DNA of 64,000 bases from Timema cristinae (taxonomy: Eukaryota; Arthropoda; Insecta; Phasmatodea; Timematidae). The position numbers and the translations under genes are program-made. Below are positions 23,535 through 34,686 of this stretch, one piece after another. The number at the start of each line of letters is the position of its first letter. Position 1 is the first letter of the stretch. The stretch is taken from assembly GCA_039000515.1 (NCBI GenBank), contig JBCFYV010000292.1, positions 1-64,000 on the forward strand, written 5' to 3'. Under the pieces are notes generated by a model that saw only the letters and a program-made list of their open reading frames with translations, was not told the origin of the DNA and searched no databases.

Positions 23535-25820
23535 AATATTATAGAAAAATTAATTCTTAAATTTGACAACTCTTCTGTTTTAGAAACGTTCTTAGATTCT
23601 TCAAAAATGTGTTATAGTTTATTCTAATTATCTTGTATTCCAAAAGGCATATATATAATACATAGCGCAATGCAAACATATTGGTTTTATTTTATGCATT
23701 AAATAGCTGAAAATTTGCATGGACACCTTACTATCGTTGATTGGGATTCTCTGTCATCATTACTAACATTTACGTAAAAAGTAGGATTATCACTTTCTAA
23801 TAAATTTGTATAAATTTCCGGTTCTTCAAATATGAAATTGTTTTAACGTAATACTTAAATTTCTATTTATTTTTAAATGTGTAAATGACTCAACATTTAG
23901 CCACCATTTAGGCCTTAAACTTATCTCTAAAACTCAAGATCACCTGTTTAAATTGTCTCGAGAAATACACATTGAAAACTAAACTCACCAAATAAATACA
24001 TTCAAACCATCAATAGTTTTCCAGAAGTGTTATTCTTACGAGAATCGTTTTTGGGAACCTTACGTTTGTCCCAGTATTTAATTTTACATCATCAGGGTTA
24101 CCAATATTTTTAAATACAAAACTTCCTACCTTTTAAAGGTTTATCAGAATAAATTCACATTTCCTCAGACAATATAGAAAGTAGCATAAAGGAATAAAAA
24201 TTCCCTTTTCCCTAAATTGACTAGTGTGTGGTTATGTCATTGGTGTTTAAAAATGATGATTGGACCTTGATAGTGATTTGTAAAAATATGCAGACCTAAT
24301 ACAATGATAGTGGGCAAAATAAAGGGCGGGAGATAAGGTTTATTTAAGGTATTTAGCGTGAACTCTCTGAACCGAGTGATTATATCAGTACAAGAGATTT
24401 GTTTTATGAGCGAAAGCCTACCAATTTGGTCGGGGAAGGTATTTCTACAACCTCCCAGGTTTCCTTTACATGCCACAATCGACCTGGGAGCAACTTCTCC
24501 TTCTAAGGAAGTTGCGCTACGGATTTTTATCACAGAGTTTGACGCGGGAGATAAGGCATATGCGTGGTTTAATATTCCATTCATCTATTTAATTCCGGTA
24601 GTTAAATGTCCCGAATTCACAAATATTTGTTTAAGCTTTGTTCTGTAACTTCGTGTGTTTTCCAGACGTGTAACAATCCTGAACACAACAATGAGCTCGC
24701 AACGCATCTGTAAATCCGAGACAACAGGGAATTTGTTGTGTCTGGAAAAACCAGATGAACAAGTTATTTCACAAAATAGCCTGAAAAATATTAGAATATT
24801 CGTGGATTTGGGACATTAAACTTCAAGCTTTATATAGTAGACCCTTGCATTATAGAAATAGCGAACTGAATAAATACGAACGCTGATTCAAATACACGCC
24901 TCATTCCTCAACTTCCCCCTCCCCCTCACTTTGTTTATACTTTATATATTGGATCGCGTAACAACTGCATGGATAAAATCATCTTGTTTATAAACATCAG
25001 TGACATGACTTCACAAAACCTAGTTAATTTTATGAAAAAAAAAATTAATTCCTCTATACTATACTCTAAAGAGTCTGAAAAATTGAATATTGAAAGAAAA
25101 AAAACGAGAAGGCGTGTTATAAATACGTGACACGTGCACAATTATTCGAGTCGTCAATTGTGGGGAATTGTGTTCACTGTGCATTTTAATACAGAAGTTG
25201 TGACGTCACAGAGGTGGAGGGGATTTAGTTCCGGGCTCAGATTATGTAGTAGTGTCTGGCTGAATCCACCCATAGGTCCACCCCTCTTACATAATACCTC
25301 AGTTTTAAGAATTTTTGGTTAACTTCAACACTTAAATAATCAACGGTTGAATTTTCAGCTTTGTACCTTATCGGGAATATACAAAACATACACCACATGA
25401 CTAATAGATTACACACTGTGTGAACCAGGTACGTTATGAGATCGCACTCTTTCGGGTAAACTATAATTATTATTATTAGGTGTTCTATCTCACGACAGGT
25501 CAATTCCTTTTGTCAGTGAACTTAGACCATCATTGCGCCCTGTCGTCTGCCTCCTTCGGCTCCCAGAGAGTTATCTAATTAATATCCTCTTTACCCCAAC
25601 CTTTCCTTCTATGACGTCGTGCAGAAGACAGTTATTCCTAAGGATTTGTCCGATCCAGTTTGCTTTACACCAAAGAACCATAGAATATGTGTATGAATTA
25701 TTACGAGTTCCTGTGAAAAGTAGAGCATAGCACTAGCTATTTTGTCGTTTCAATAAAAATATCACTTCCCGCAGTGCTGATTGCTCTTTATTTGTTGGGG
25801 CTCAGATGACATGGTTGTTT
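23535..25820. other. AT-rich stretch, unrecognised GC-richer ORF block
   Basis: About 24237-24650 has overlapping open frames on both strands (115 codons minus, 96 plus) and is GC-richer than its surroundings. The minus frame (motif GEVAPRSIVACKGNLGG) matches nothing I know. It may be an old coding remnant. The rest is AT-rich with nothing seen. Confidence 0.25.
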
Positions 25821-26724
25821 ACAAGAGGTGACATCAAGGCCTGCGACCCTCACTGTCCCCGGAGTGTTCTGGAGAGAGTTCCAGCCCACCAATCAACGAG
25901 ACTATCACGTGCATGTGTTCACAAGAGGTGACATCAAGGCCTGCGACCCTCACTGTCCCCGGAGTGTTCTGGAGAGAGTTCCAGCCCACCAATCAACGAG
26001 ACTATCACGTGCATGTGTTCACAAGAGGTGACATCAAGGCCTGCGACCCTCACTGTCCCCGGAGTGTTCTGGAGAGAGTTCCAGCCCACCAATCAACGAG
26101 ACTATCACGTGCATGTGTTTACAAGAGGTGACATCAAGGCCTGCGACCCTCACTGTCCCCGGAGTGTTCTGGAGAGAGTTCCAGCCCACCAATCAACGAG
26201 ACTATCACGTGCATGTGTTCACAAGAGGTGACATCAAGGCCTGCGACCCTCACTGTCCCCGGAGTGTTCTGGAGAGAGTTCCAGCCCACCAATCAACGAG
26301 ACTATCACGTGCATGTGTTTACAAGAGGTGACATCAAGGCCTGCGACCCTCACTGTCCCCGGAGTGTTCTGGAGAGAGTTCCAGCCCACCAATCAACGAG
26401 ACTATCACGTGCATGTGTTCACAAGAGGTGACATCAAGGCCTGCGACCCTCACTGTCCCCGGAGTGTTCTGGAGAGAGTTCCAGCCCACCAATCAACGAG
26501 ACTATCACGTGCATGTGTTCACAAGAGGTGACATCAAGGCCTGCGACCCTCACTGTCCCCGGAGTGTTCTGGAGAGAGTTCCAGCCCACCAATCAACGAG
26601 ACTATCACGTGCATGTGTTCACAAGAGGTGACATCAAGGCCTGCGACCCTCACTGTCCCCGGAGTGTTCTGGAGAGAGTTCCAGCCCACCAATCAACGAG
26701 ACTATCACGTGCATGTGTTCACAA
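25821..26724. repeat. 100-bp satellite, 9 copies left of the LTR element
   Basis: Copies are almost identical. The only clear variable site is gtgttTacaag versus gtgttCacaag. The unit contains CCAATCA, the palindrome CACGTG and a CRE-like TGACATCA, and the short hairpin ctggagagagttccag. The array is broken at 26724 by an LTR retrotransposon and resumes at 34582. Confidence 0.97.
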
Positions 26725-28065
26725 TGTAACCCCCCCCTTCATATGATATGGTAGGTTCATATTACAACAAATAAAAGGTAGGTTAGTTACAAGAGAGTTT
26801 ATTTTATTCAACAAACAACTCGCAGACATACAAGAGCGAGGCACTCTAGGAAAGTCGAGTGACTGGCCGATAAGGGCCGAAATAAACAATAAATAAAGGG
26901 GCAAGACCCCAAGTCGTTAAGAGAAAACAGAACAATTAATACCAACGTAGTCATAATTAAATTGACCCTCGCAGAAGGCGACTAGCCTAGCAAGAAAGTT
27001 AAATACAAGTAATATATATAATGTCTACATGACCTGGCGATGGTAACACTACATTGACATAAGTATGAAGTTCTATAATAGACTGCCATTATAAGGCGCG
27101 ACGGAGAAAATGATTAACCTAAACCTAACCTGTTACAATAGTTCCTAATCAAATTAGTTCAATCTAAATTATTATTATTATAATGACCAATGTGCTGGGT
27201 GCACGGGCTCGCGCCCCCCCGAGTTGAATAACAATTTAAAAAAATTTACAATCGTAACAAACCTTTAACCTTTAGCAACCAGAATAATTATTTTAAGTAA
27301 GTTACACGTTAACCACAAATTATTAGCGCCCCAAGATGGCGACAAGCTAAAGTTCCATTAGCGCCCTAAGATGGCGACAAGCTAAAGTTCCATTAGCGCC
27401 CTAAGATGGCGCCATGCCAAAGTTCCAACCCGTCCGTGAGGCGGACACAACGTTAAGTACCAAGAAAAAGCTAGAGCATAAACCATAATGGCTGACAGGC
27501 AATTCCTGCAGTCTCAGAGAAATATAGCAATTAATAATCATGAATTATATTTAAAGTCGAAACTTAAATTTTGAACAATTTAACCCAAACATAATTTAGA
27601 ATACGTCGAACAGCAACCTACGTCTAAATCTAAGACAAGTGTCTCACCTAATCGAGTGCAGAGAAATGAGTGACATCACTACACAGTCCAGCCGTTATAT
27701 ACAGTACAAAGTCAATCACGTGTTCACAAACGGCGGGAAAACACTGGGGGGAAGGGAGAGGGGTGTACGTCGCTTCGGGAGAAGTCTCGACGATTCTCGT
27801 GATAATTTCAAATCACGCGCCGGTGGATGAGTCTTGTTTCACTCGAGCACAACCGTCAGCGCATACGGGTTAGCGCATCTCGATGTTCTATTGTCCGAGT
27901 CTTGCTCTAATCGGGCCTCGAGCCACGGGTGGTCAGTAAGCCGCGTGATGTTGAGTGGAGTAGAGTGTGCGTGTTTCATGAAGTCGAGTTCCAGCCCAGT
28001 CAAAGGGGACCAGATCAGGTGAGCTAGATCGTCCAAGTTTGCATTATGTCTGTGACAACGTCACA
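26725..28065 (-). repeat. 3' LTR of the gypsy-type element
   Basis: 1341 bp, colinear with 33239-34581 at an estimated 99 percent or more. It carries the same AAGATGGCG triple repeat (27328-27436) and a poly(A) signal in element sense near 26790. Confidence 0.95.
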
Positions 28066-28946
28066 ATGTCCCCCCTTGGACGGAGAAGAAGGACGTCCTT
28101 AGCCTTTGGTGAAGACACGGGGAGGCGCCTTCCCCGATGTTCACCGCTGACTAGAGGGTGGGTGGCGGCTCCGGTACCCTCCGAGGCCATGTTAGGTGGC
28201 CAGATGCAGGTTCGGGAGATGACGAATAACTGGACTCCGGGGGTAGACCTCTGCTTCACACGCTCACTCCAACACACCGTCATCCCGGGTTGACAGGGAG
28301 ACAGCATATGCTCGTAAGGTGGCCCGCTTTAACCACCAGGGGAGCTTCATCGCCACGCCCAGCTGGGCGATCATTGACTGCCGATGAGTGTACAGGAACA
28401 AAGGAGGGAAGGAAAGGGCAGGGCAAAAAAAGGGGGGGACGGAAGGCCGAATAGGTGAAGTCTCTGAGAACAAAAGTTTACACGTGAACATCACATCCAA
28501 TTGTAAAGTTTATCAGTTAGCGCAGCCATCCTTGAAAGTTACTGTGGCAGTTTCGTAGCACTAACATTGTCTACCAGCACGAGTCACAGAGATACCCACA
28601 ACTCTGTTTAGCGACGACTTTCCATGAATGAGGAAAGGTGGGTTTGCCGCTTCACACGCACTTAGAGGTAGTCCGGTCGGCGGGGCGAACGTTCTGCACT
28701 ATGTACTTTGGACCCGACACACGCTTTATTATAAACAGTCCAACACAAGTTTCTGCTCAAAGTCATACCTAGGCCCTACAGTACTACAAATTTATCCTAA
28801 CACTACCGGGGGTGGTACCCCATTCCTTATATAAATCATATATACAACAATATAGAATACCTAAAATCATGCACTTAAGAACGCATAATTAAATCACAAA
28901 GGTACATATAAGCAAACAGACGACACACAGCACGGGGTCAATTGAC
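28066..28946 (-). other. Post-pol region and polypurine tract
   Basis: About 870 bp between the pol stop and the 3' LTR. In element sense it ends in AAGGGGGGACAT directly before the LTR (28066-28077), the expected polypurine tract. Small frames at 28044-28307 and 28264-28500 (minus) have no recognised domain, and there is no signal-peptide or membrane pattern that would suggest an env gene. Confidence 0.7.
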
Positions 28947-31900
28947 TCATTTCCCTGCAGCCTTTAGGTGGCTGACATGTGCTCTACGCGTCAAAGAAGG
29001 GTCGGATACTTCTTTTAACAATACCGAAACAGGTGTAAGAAATCTTTCAATTGACCAGGGACCACTCCACTTATACGCCATCTTCGCCGAAGACTTGTCA
29101 GCAGCTGAGCTAAGAGGAAAACACTTGCACACAACAACGTCCCCAAGTTTAAATGGGACAGGGATACGCCCTCGGTTATAGGTGGCGGCAACCTTCCTTT
29201 GGGACTTCAGGAGGTTAGAAAAAGCTACCTCACATTTCTTTTCATAAGAACAATCACCTGCATCATTAAGGAGCGGGTCAATATCCCAGTTAAACAATAA
29301 CGGTGGTTCAGGTCCCTATTGAGGAGGATAGAGGAAGGAGTGGCTTTGACTGACTCATGGAAAGCGGCGTTAAAAGCAATGTTCAAAACGTCTAAGTCCT
29401 GGTCCCAGTGGGTGTGATCCAGGTGGTGAAAGATCGTCAAGGCAACGTTTAGGTTACGATTAAACCTCTCTACATGGTTCGGCGATGGGTTGTACGGGCT
29501 AGTGGTAACGTGTCTTATCCCCCACGAAAAACACATATCTCCGAAAGCTTTAGAACGGAAACACGGTCCATTATCACTTACTATGACCCTTGGGGTCCCT
29601 AAAATCGCCCAAACACGCCTGCACAGAGCATTAACAGTCGTCCTTGCCTTCATGTTCCTTAGGGGGATGAGTATGACGAATTTAGAGAAGGCGTCCATGG
29701 CGACGAGTATAGAGGTGTTCCCTTGGGTAGAGCGGGTAAGGGGGCCGACGAAATCAACAAAAACTTTCTCCCACGGTTGCTTAGCAACATCCGCGGAGTG
29801 AAACCCTATTTTAGAATTACGCGCCGGTTTGGCCAATTGACACGGCTCACATTTGCGCACCCAATCTCTAACGTCTCTAGGCATTAAGGGCCAAAAAAAT
29901 TCCTTAGAAATCTTGCGTTCGGTCTTAAGGACACCGCAATGGCCGCCAAAAAGGGAGTCGTGGAAATATTTAAGTAACATAGGCCTAAGTTTCTCTGGCA
30001 CAAAATATCTTATCCTACCCTTGACACGAACTACTAAGAGGTCTTTAAAAATTTCGTAGTTCCCAATCCTCTCTCCACGCTTGATCCTGTCAACGATCTG
30101 TCTACAACATGGATCCATCAACTGATGGTCTTTGATTGAGATAAAGGATTCGGGAATCGTATGGATAACAAATAACGAGCCATCCTCCTTACATTCTCCT
30201 ACAGGTTCCTTATCCTCACACATCCTAGACAAAGCGTCAGCGACAACATTAAGCTTCCCAGCAACGTGATGGGTCGTAAACTTGAACCTGGATAGCTTCC
30301 AAACCCACCGTCCAATTTTCCCTAGTTGTTTCGGGTGATTCCACATCCAGCTGAGGGCCATGTTGTCAGTGTACAACTCAAACTGGCGAAGCTCTAGATA
30401 GTCTGCGAACTTGTCGATGCCGAAGATACAGCTGAGACATTCCTTTTCATATATACTATACTTTCTTTCGGCAGGGCTCAAAGTTCTGCTGGCGAAAGCT
30501 ACAGGTCTACTTCCCTCGGAAGTCGTTTGAGAGAGAACCGCTCCTAGCGCTACAGAGGAGGCATCAACATGTAGTTGGAAAGGCAGAGAAAAGTCAGGCA
30601 TGCGTAGCACGGCCGGTGACACTAGGTGGCGCTTAAGCGCAACAAAAGCCTGCTGTTGGGCAGAACCCCAAATAAAGGTGGCACCCTTTTTCTTCAAGGA
30701 GTTAAGGGGGTTGGCTAAGTCAGAGAAGTTCGGGATGAACCTAGCGTAGTAGGCGCACATACCTAGAAACCTTAATACCCCTTTTATGTTTTTTGGGGCG
30801 GGAAAATCCAAGATAGGCTTAACCCGATCCGGGTCAACGAGCAGGTTACCCTCAGAAATGATATAGCCAAGATATGGGATGGATCTCTTCGCCCATGTGA
30901 CTTTCTCCGGGTTTACAGTCAACCCAGCCTCGCGCAGGCGCCTCAACACTACCTCAACATGACGCAAATGGTCATCAAAAGATTTGCTGTAAACGCAGAT
31001 ATCATCAAGGTAGTTAAACACGAATGTGTATTTCAGGTCCGCCAAAATATGGTCTAAGACTCTACTCAACGCTTGCCCCCCGCAACTTATCCCTAACGGC
31101 ACTCGGTTGAATTCGTAGACTTGCCAGGGGTGATAAACGCGGTGAATTTCTTAGACGACTCTGAGAGAGCACATTGCAGAAAGCTCGCATTAAGGTCAAT
31201 CAAGCTGTAATATTTGGCTCCGCCAAGATGTTGGAAGGCGGACTCTATGCTAGGCATGGGGTATGGGTCGAACACTATTTTTTTATTAAGCTTTCTATAA
31301 TCGACAATCAAGCGATGCCCATGACCTTTCCTGGGAATAATGAACGCAGGACTTGCGTATGGGGATTTGGAGGGACGAATAACCTCCTTTTGTTCCAAGT
31401 CCATGATAAGATTTCTAAATATCTCGAGTTTGGGGGTGCACAGGAGTAGGGACCAGATCTAACAGGAATGTGGTCCTGCGCCACAATGTCGTACGGCAAA
31501 ATGTCGCACTTGCCCCATCTGTCAGTGATGACGTCAGGGAATCGAGCTATCAAACGATCTATCGCTTCACGTTCCTCGACAATGGGGAACAACCTGCGAG
31601 GATGGTGCCCAACACAAAACGGGATAAACAAACTAGGTTCAAACTTAAAAGATATTCCTAAGCGTCTCAGGTCAAGTTTGACTCCAGTCTCGAACATGAA
31701 GTCAGTCCCTAGAATAACATCAAAGGGAAGTTCTGGCATAACAAAGAATGGACGTTTCCAGGCAAATCTTTCTATCTTAATAGAGAGCACTACTTTACGA
31801 TCGACCAAGATAGTCTGCCCATTAGCCACGGCGTAAATCTTAGGACCTATCGACCTATAATCGATTTTTGTTTTACCCTCTAACTGGCGCAAAAACTCAC

Positions 31901-32041
31901 GGCATATAAATGAGTGACTGGCTCCTGTATCTAAAAGAGCAACACAATCGTTTTGGGCTACCTGGATCTGAACTACAGGAGTAGGAGCACGTGGTTTAAT
32001 ACAAGTGGGCACGACCGGACCACGACTACGAGCGCGCCCTA
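28947..32041 (-). pseudogene. pol: Pol (PR-RT-RNase H-IN) of the gypsy-type element, three frameshifts
   Basis: Polyprotein that matures Gag, copies the RNA and inserts the cDNA. Protease: LLDTGASHSF near 31930 and ILGTDF. Reverse transcriptase: LIDLNASF, PLGISCGG, catalytic YLDD near 31005. RNase H: LHVDASS, YEKECLS, ELYTDN, NVVADALSR. Integrase: H...H and CEPC zinc site, then VDFVGP, VSDNGP and PNHVERFN as D, D, E. C-terminal GPY-type end: KWSGPWSIERF. Three breaks, each consistent with loss of one base: about 31431 (in a C run, before RT), about 31127 (in a C run, inside RT) and about 29313 (late IN). All catalytic residues are present. Either the copy is newly dead or these are sequencing errors. 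Confidence 0.92.
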
Positions 32042-32051
32042 TAAGTTTCCC
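32007..32051 (-). promoter_or_regulatory. -1 ribosomal frameshift signal between gag and pol
   Basis: On the minus strand the heptamer GGGAAAC (32051-32045) is in gag phase as G GGA AAC, matching X XXY YYZ. Then come a 5-nt spacer (32044-32040) and a stem GGGCGCG (32039-32033) that pairs with CGTGCCC (32013-32007), giving 7 pairs with one G-U and a 19-nt loop. A -1 slip enters exactly the open protease frame; without it the ribosome meets TAG two codons later. Confidence 0.8.
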
Positions 32052-33097
32052 GATCTACACTGTCTCTGTACGTGACCCAGTCTTCTACACCGAAAACATC
32101 TCATGCGCGAGAGGTCGCGGGGCGCACGGTTGTCAGAACCCGAAGGCCTGAAGTTGTCCCTAGGAGTGTTAGCATCGCGATCGCCCGGTAGTACAGGCGC
32201 TAATGACAAGGCCGTATTCATAGGTTCGGGAGTTGAACCCGTGCGTCTGCGGTTTAATGCCGCCGGCGCATGCGCACTTAAATACTCCTGTTCGGCGAGC
32301 AGGGTGTTTTCAATCGAAGATGCTAGAGAGAAAAGTTCAAGTACCGTACAGGGCTTACATGTAAATACAAAATGTCGCCGGGTGAGGGGCGACACATTCT
32401 CAAGAATAATATCAACGATCTCACTTTCCCCCAGACCACTATTGAGAACTTGAGCTGCCTCTGTGATAGATAAAATAAAATCTCTCAACGATTCGTGGGG
32501 ATATTGAAACCTGTGAATAACTTCCTTACATAACCTTTCTCTAGCCCTACTGGGTAACAGCGCTTCTAAAATGAGGTCAGTAAGTGATCTCCAAGATAAA
32601 CCATTTTGAATCCCACGGGAGAACAGCTGGGTTAAAAAACCAGAAGTTTTGGCCAAACACAGAATCAAAAATTCACTATCACTCGCTAACTTTAGACAAT
32701 ATGCTCTGTTGATCTCAACCATAAATTTAAACAGAGTAGCGTGATCTTGACCGTCGCAAACAGGGGTCCGATTCAAAATCTCCATAAGTACTTTGTTCTG
32801 ACATTTAACTAGTGAAGGGGGTGGAGGAGGGGCGGTTGGCGCTAAAGGGGGTGGATTCCCATCCTCAATCTTGTCCATACCCGAGTCAGTCTCAGCCTCC
32901 CCAGTCCCGCTAATCTCCCCACATAGCTTAGATCTGAGCTCACCCACAGTAGCATTGGGGGGGAAGGAGACGCCCCTTGAAGTCAGCTCAGCTGTCAACT
33001 CGTCCCGGCTCAGGCGGTAGACGGCAGTCTTAGATGTGGTCAAAGTGGACATGGCAGTTGCAGGAGTGGTCTCCATGGTCACGGAGTCATGAAACAT
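32039..33097 (-). CDS. gag: Gag of the gypsy-type element
   Basis: About 352 residues from the ATG at 33097; an internal ATG at about 33076 (GTGACCATGG) has a stronger context and could be the true start. Gag packages the element RNA into virus-like particles. Seen in order: an N-terminal SAP-like stretch (LSRDELTAELTSRGVSFPP), an acidic Pro-rich linker (PPPLAPTAPPPPP), a central capsid-like region (LFKFMVEINRAYCL ... ESLRDFILSITEAAQVL) and a C-terminal CCHC zinc knuckle (CFRCRRLGHVQRQC). The frame is intact. It ends at a TAG (32041-32039) placed just after a slippery heptamer, so Pol is made as a -1 frameshift fusion. Confidence is high for identity, moderate for the start. Confidence 0.9.
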   Translation of the reverse strand: MFHDSVTMETTPATAMSTLTTSKTAVYRLSRDELTAELTSRGVSFPPNATVGELRSKLCGEISGTGEAETDSGMDKIEDGNPPPLAPTAPPPPPSLVKCQNKVLMEILNRTPVCDGQDHATLFKFMVEINRAYCLKLASDSEFLILCLAKTSGFLTQLFSRGIQNGLSWRSLTDLILEALLPSRARERLCKEVIHRFQYPHESLRDFILSITEAAQVLNSGLGESEIVDIILENVSPLTRRHFVFTCKPCTVLELFSLASSIENTLLAEQEYLSAHAPAALNRRRTGSTPEPMNTALSLAPVLPGDRDANTPRDNFRPSGSDNRAPRDLSRMRCFRCRRLGHVQRQCRSGNL

Positions 33098-33238
33098 AAA
33101 CAAACAAGAATTAATACAATATCAATCATCCAACAATACTGCAGACAGGCGGACCCTATTTTCTCTCCTAACTATACCTAATACCCTATTAAGTGCCCCA
33201 CTCAACTCTGCGAGAGCAGAGTGGCGCAGCTTCTCTCT

Positions 33239-34581
33239 TGTAACCCCCCCCTTCATATGATATGGTAGGTTCATATTACAACAAATAAAAGGTAGGTTAG
33301 TTACAAGAGAGTTTATTTTATTCAACAAACAACTCGCAGACATACAAGAGCGAGGCACTCTAGGAAAGTCGAGTGACTGGCCGATAAGGGCCGAAATAAA
33401 CAATAAATAAAGGGGCAAGACCCCAAGTCGTTAAGAGAAAACAGAACAATTAATACCAACGTAGTCATAATTAAATTGACCCTCGCAGAAGGCGACTAGC
33501 CTAGCAAGAAAGTTAAATACAAGTAATATATATATATGTCTACATGACCTGGCGATGGTAACACTACATTGACATAAGTATGAAGTTCTATAATAGACTG
33601 CCATTATAAGGCGCGACGGAGAAAATGATTAACCTAAACCTAACCTGTTACAATAGTTCCTAATCAAATTAGTTCAATCTAAATTATTATTATTATAATG
33701 ACCAATGTGCTGGGTGCACGGGCTCGCGCCCCCCCGAGTTGAATAACAATTTAAAAAAATTTACAATCGTAACAAACCTTTAACCTTTAGCAACCAGAAT
33801 AATTATTTTAAGTAAGTTACACGTTAACCACAAATTATTAGCGCCCCAAGATGGCGACAAGCTAAAGTTCCATTAGCGCCCTAAGATGGCGACAAGCTAA
33901 AGTTCCATTAGCGCCCTAAGATGGCGCCATGCCAAAGTTCCAACCCGTCCGTGAGGCGGACACAACGTTAAGTACCAAGAAAAAGCTAGAGCATAAACCA
34001 TAATGGCTGACAGGCAATTCCTGCAGTCTCAGAGAAATATAGCAATTAATAATCATGAATTATATTTAAAGTCGAAACTTAAATTTTGAACAATTTAACC
34101 CAAACATAATTTAGAATACGTCGAACAGCAACCTACGTCTAAATCTAAGACAAGTGTCTCACCTAATCGAGTGCAGAGAAATGAGTGACATCACTACACA
34201 GTCCAGCCGTTATATACTGTACAAAGTCAATCACGTGTTCACAAACGGCGGGAATCACACTAGGGTGAAGGGAGAGGGGTGTACGTCGCTTCGGGAGAAG
34301 TCTCGACGATTCTCGTGATAATTTCAAATCACGCGCCGGTGGATGAGTCTTGTTTCACTCGAGCACAACCGTCAGCGCATACGGGTTAGCGCATCTCGAT
34401 GTTCTATTGTCCGAGTCTTGCTCTAATCGGGCCTCGAGCCACGGGTGGTCAGTAAGCCGCGTGATGTTGAGTGGAGTAGAGTGTGCGTGTTTCATGAAGT
34501 CGAGTTCCAGCCCAGTCAAAGGGGACCAGATCAGGTGAGCTAGATCGTCCAAGTTTGCATTATGTCTGTGACAACGTCACA
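33239..34581 (-). repeat. 5' LTR of the gypsy-type element
   Basis: 1343 bp, TG...CA ends. In element orientation a TATA-like TATATAA lies near 34210. TTTATT on the plus strand (AATAAA in element sense) at about 33310 is a candidate poly(A) signal. It contains the AAGATGGCG triple repeat (33838-33945) and a gtccgtgaggcggac hairpin. Differs from the 3' LTR at about 33530 (TA count), at 34212 (T for A), and in a short cluster near 34250-34266. Confidence 0.95.
33838..33945. promoter_or_regulatory. Triple AAGATGGCG repeat in LTR (YY1/pho-like sites)
   Basis: Three units of about 36 bp, each with gccc(c/t)aagatggcg; the last is aagatggcgccat. AAGATGGCG matches the core recognised by the YY1/pho family. 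Identical units lie in the other LTR at 27328-27436. Binding is inferred only. Confidence 0.45.
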
Positions 34582-34686
34582 ACAAGAGGTGACATCAAGG
34601 CTTGCGACCCTCACTGTCCCCGGAGTGTTCTGGAGAGAGTTCCAGCCCACCAATCAACGAGACTATCACGTGCATGTGTTCACAAG
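34582..34686. repeat. 100-bp satellite, last copy right of the LTR element
   Basis: One more unit (with ggcttgcgac for ggcctgcgac) begins with ACAA, the 4-bp duplicate of 26721-26724. The array therefore had ten copies before insertion. Confidence 0.95.

Larger units (their letters stand above)
26725..34581 (-). mobile_element. Nearly complete Ty3/gypsy-type LTR retrotransposon
   Basis: Direct LTRs at both ends (26725-28065 and 33239-34581), TSD ACAA (26721-26724, 34582-34585), and gag and pol on the minus strand. In element order: 5' LTR 34581-33239, gag 33097-32039, frameshift signal, pol about 32041-28947, a long non-coding stretch (28946-28080), polypurine tract, 3' LTR. Protein order PR-RT-RH-IN places it in the Ty3/gypsy (Metaviridae) group. 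The LTRs differ at only a few positions, so the insertion is recent, yet pol has three apparent one-base deletions. No env-like frame recognised. Confidence 0.95.

Noticed and set aside
25828..26746. Series of 72-codon plus-strand frames every 100 bp
   Set aside because: Same frame in each copy of the 100-bp satellite; each ends in a stop within the next unit.
28044..28500. env-like gene after pol
   Set aside because: Small overlapping frames have no signal peptide, membrane segment or known motif.
33900..33970. Hammerhead ribozyme around gtccgtgaggcggac
   Set aside because: The hairpin resembles part of a hammerhead, but the CTGANGA and GAAA core elements are missing.
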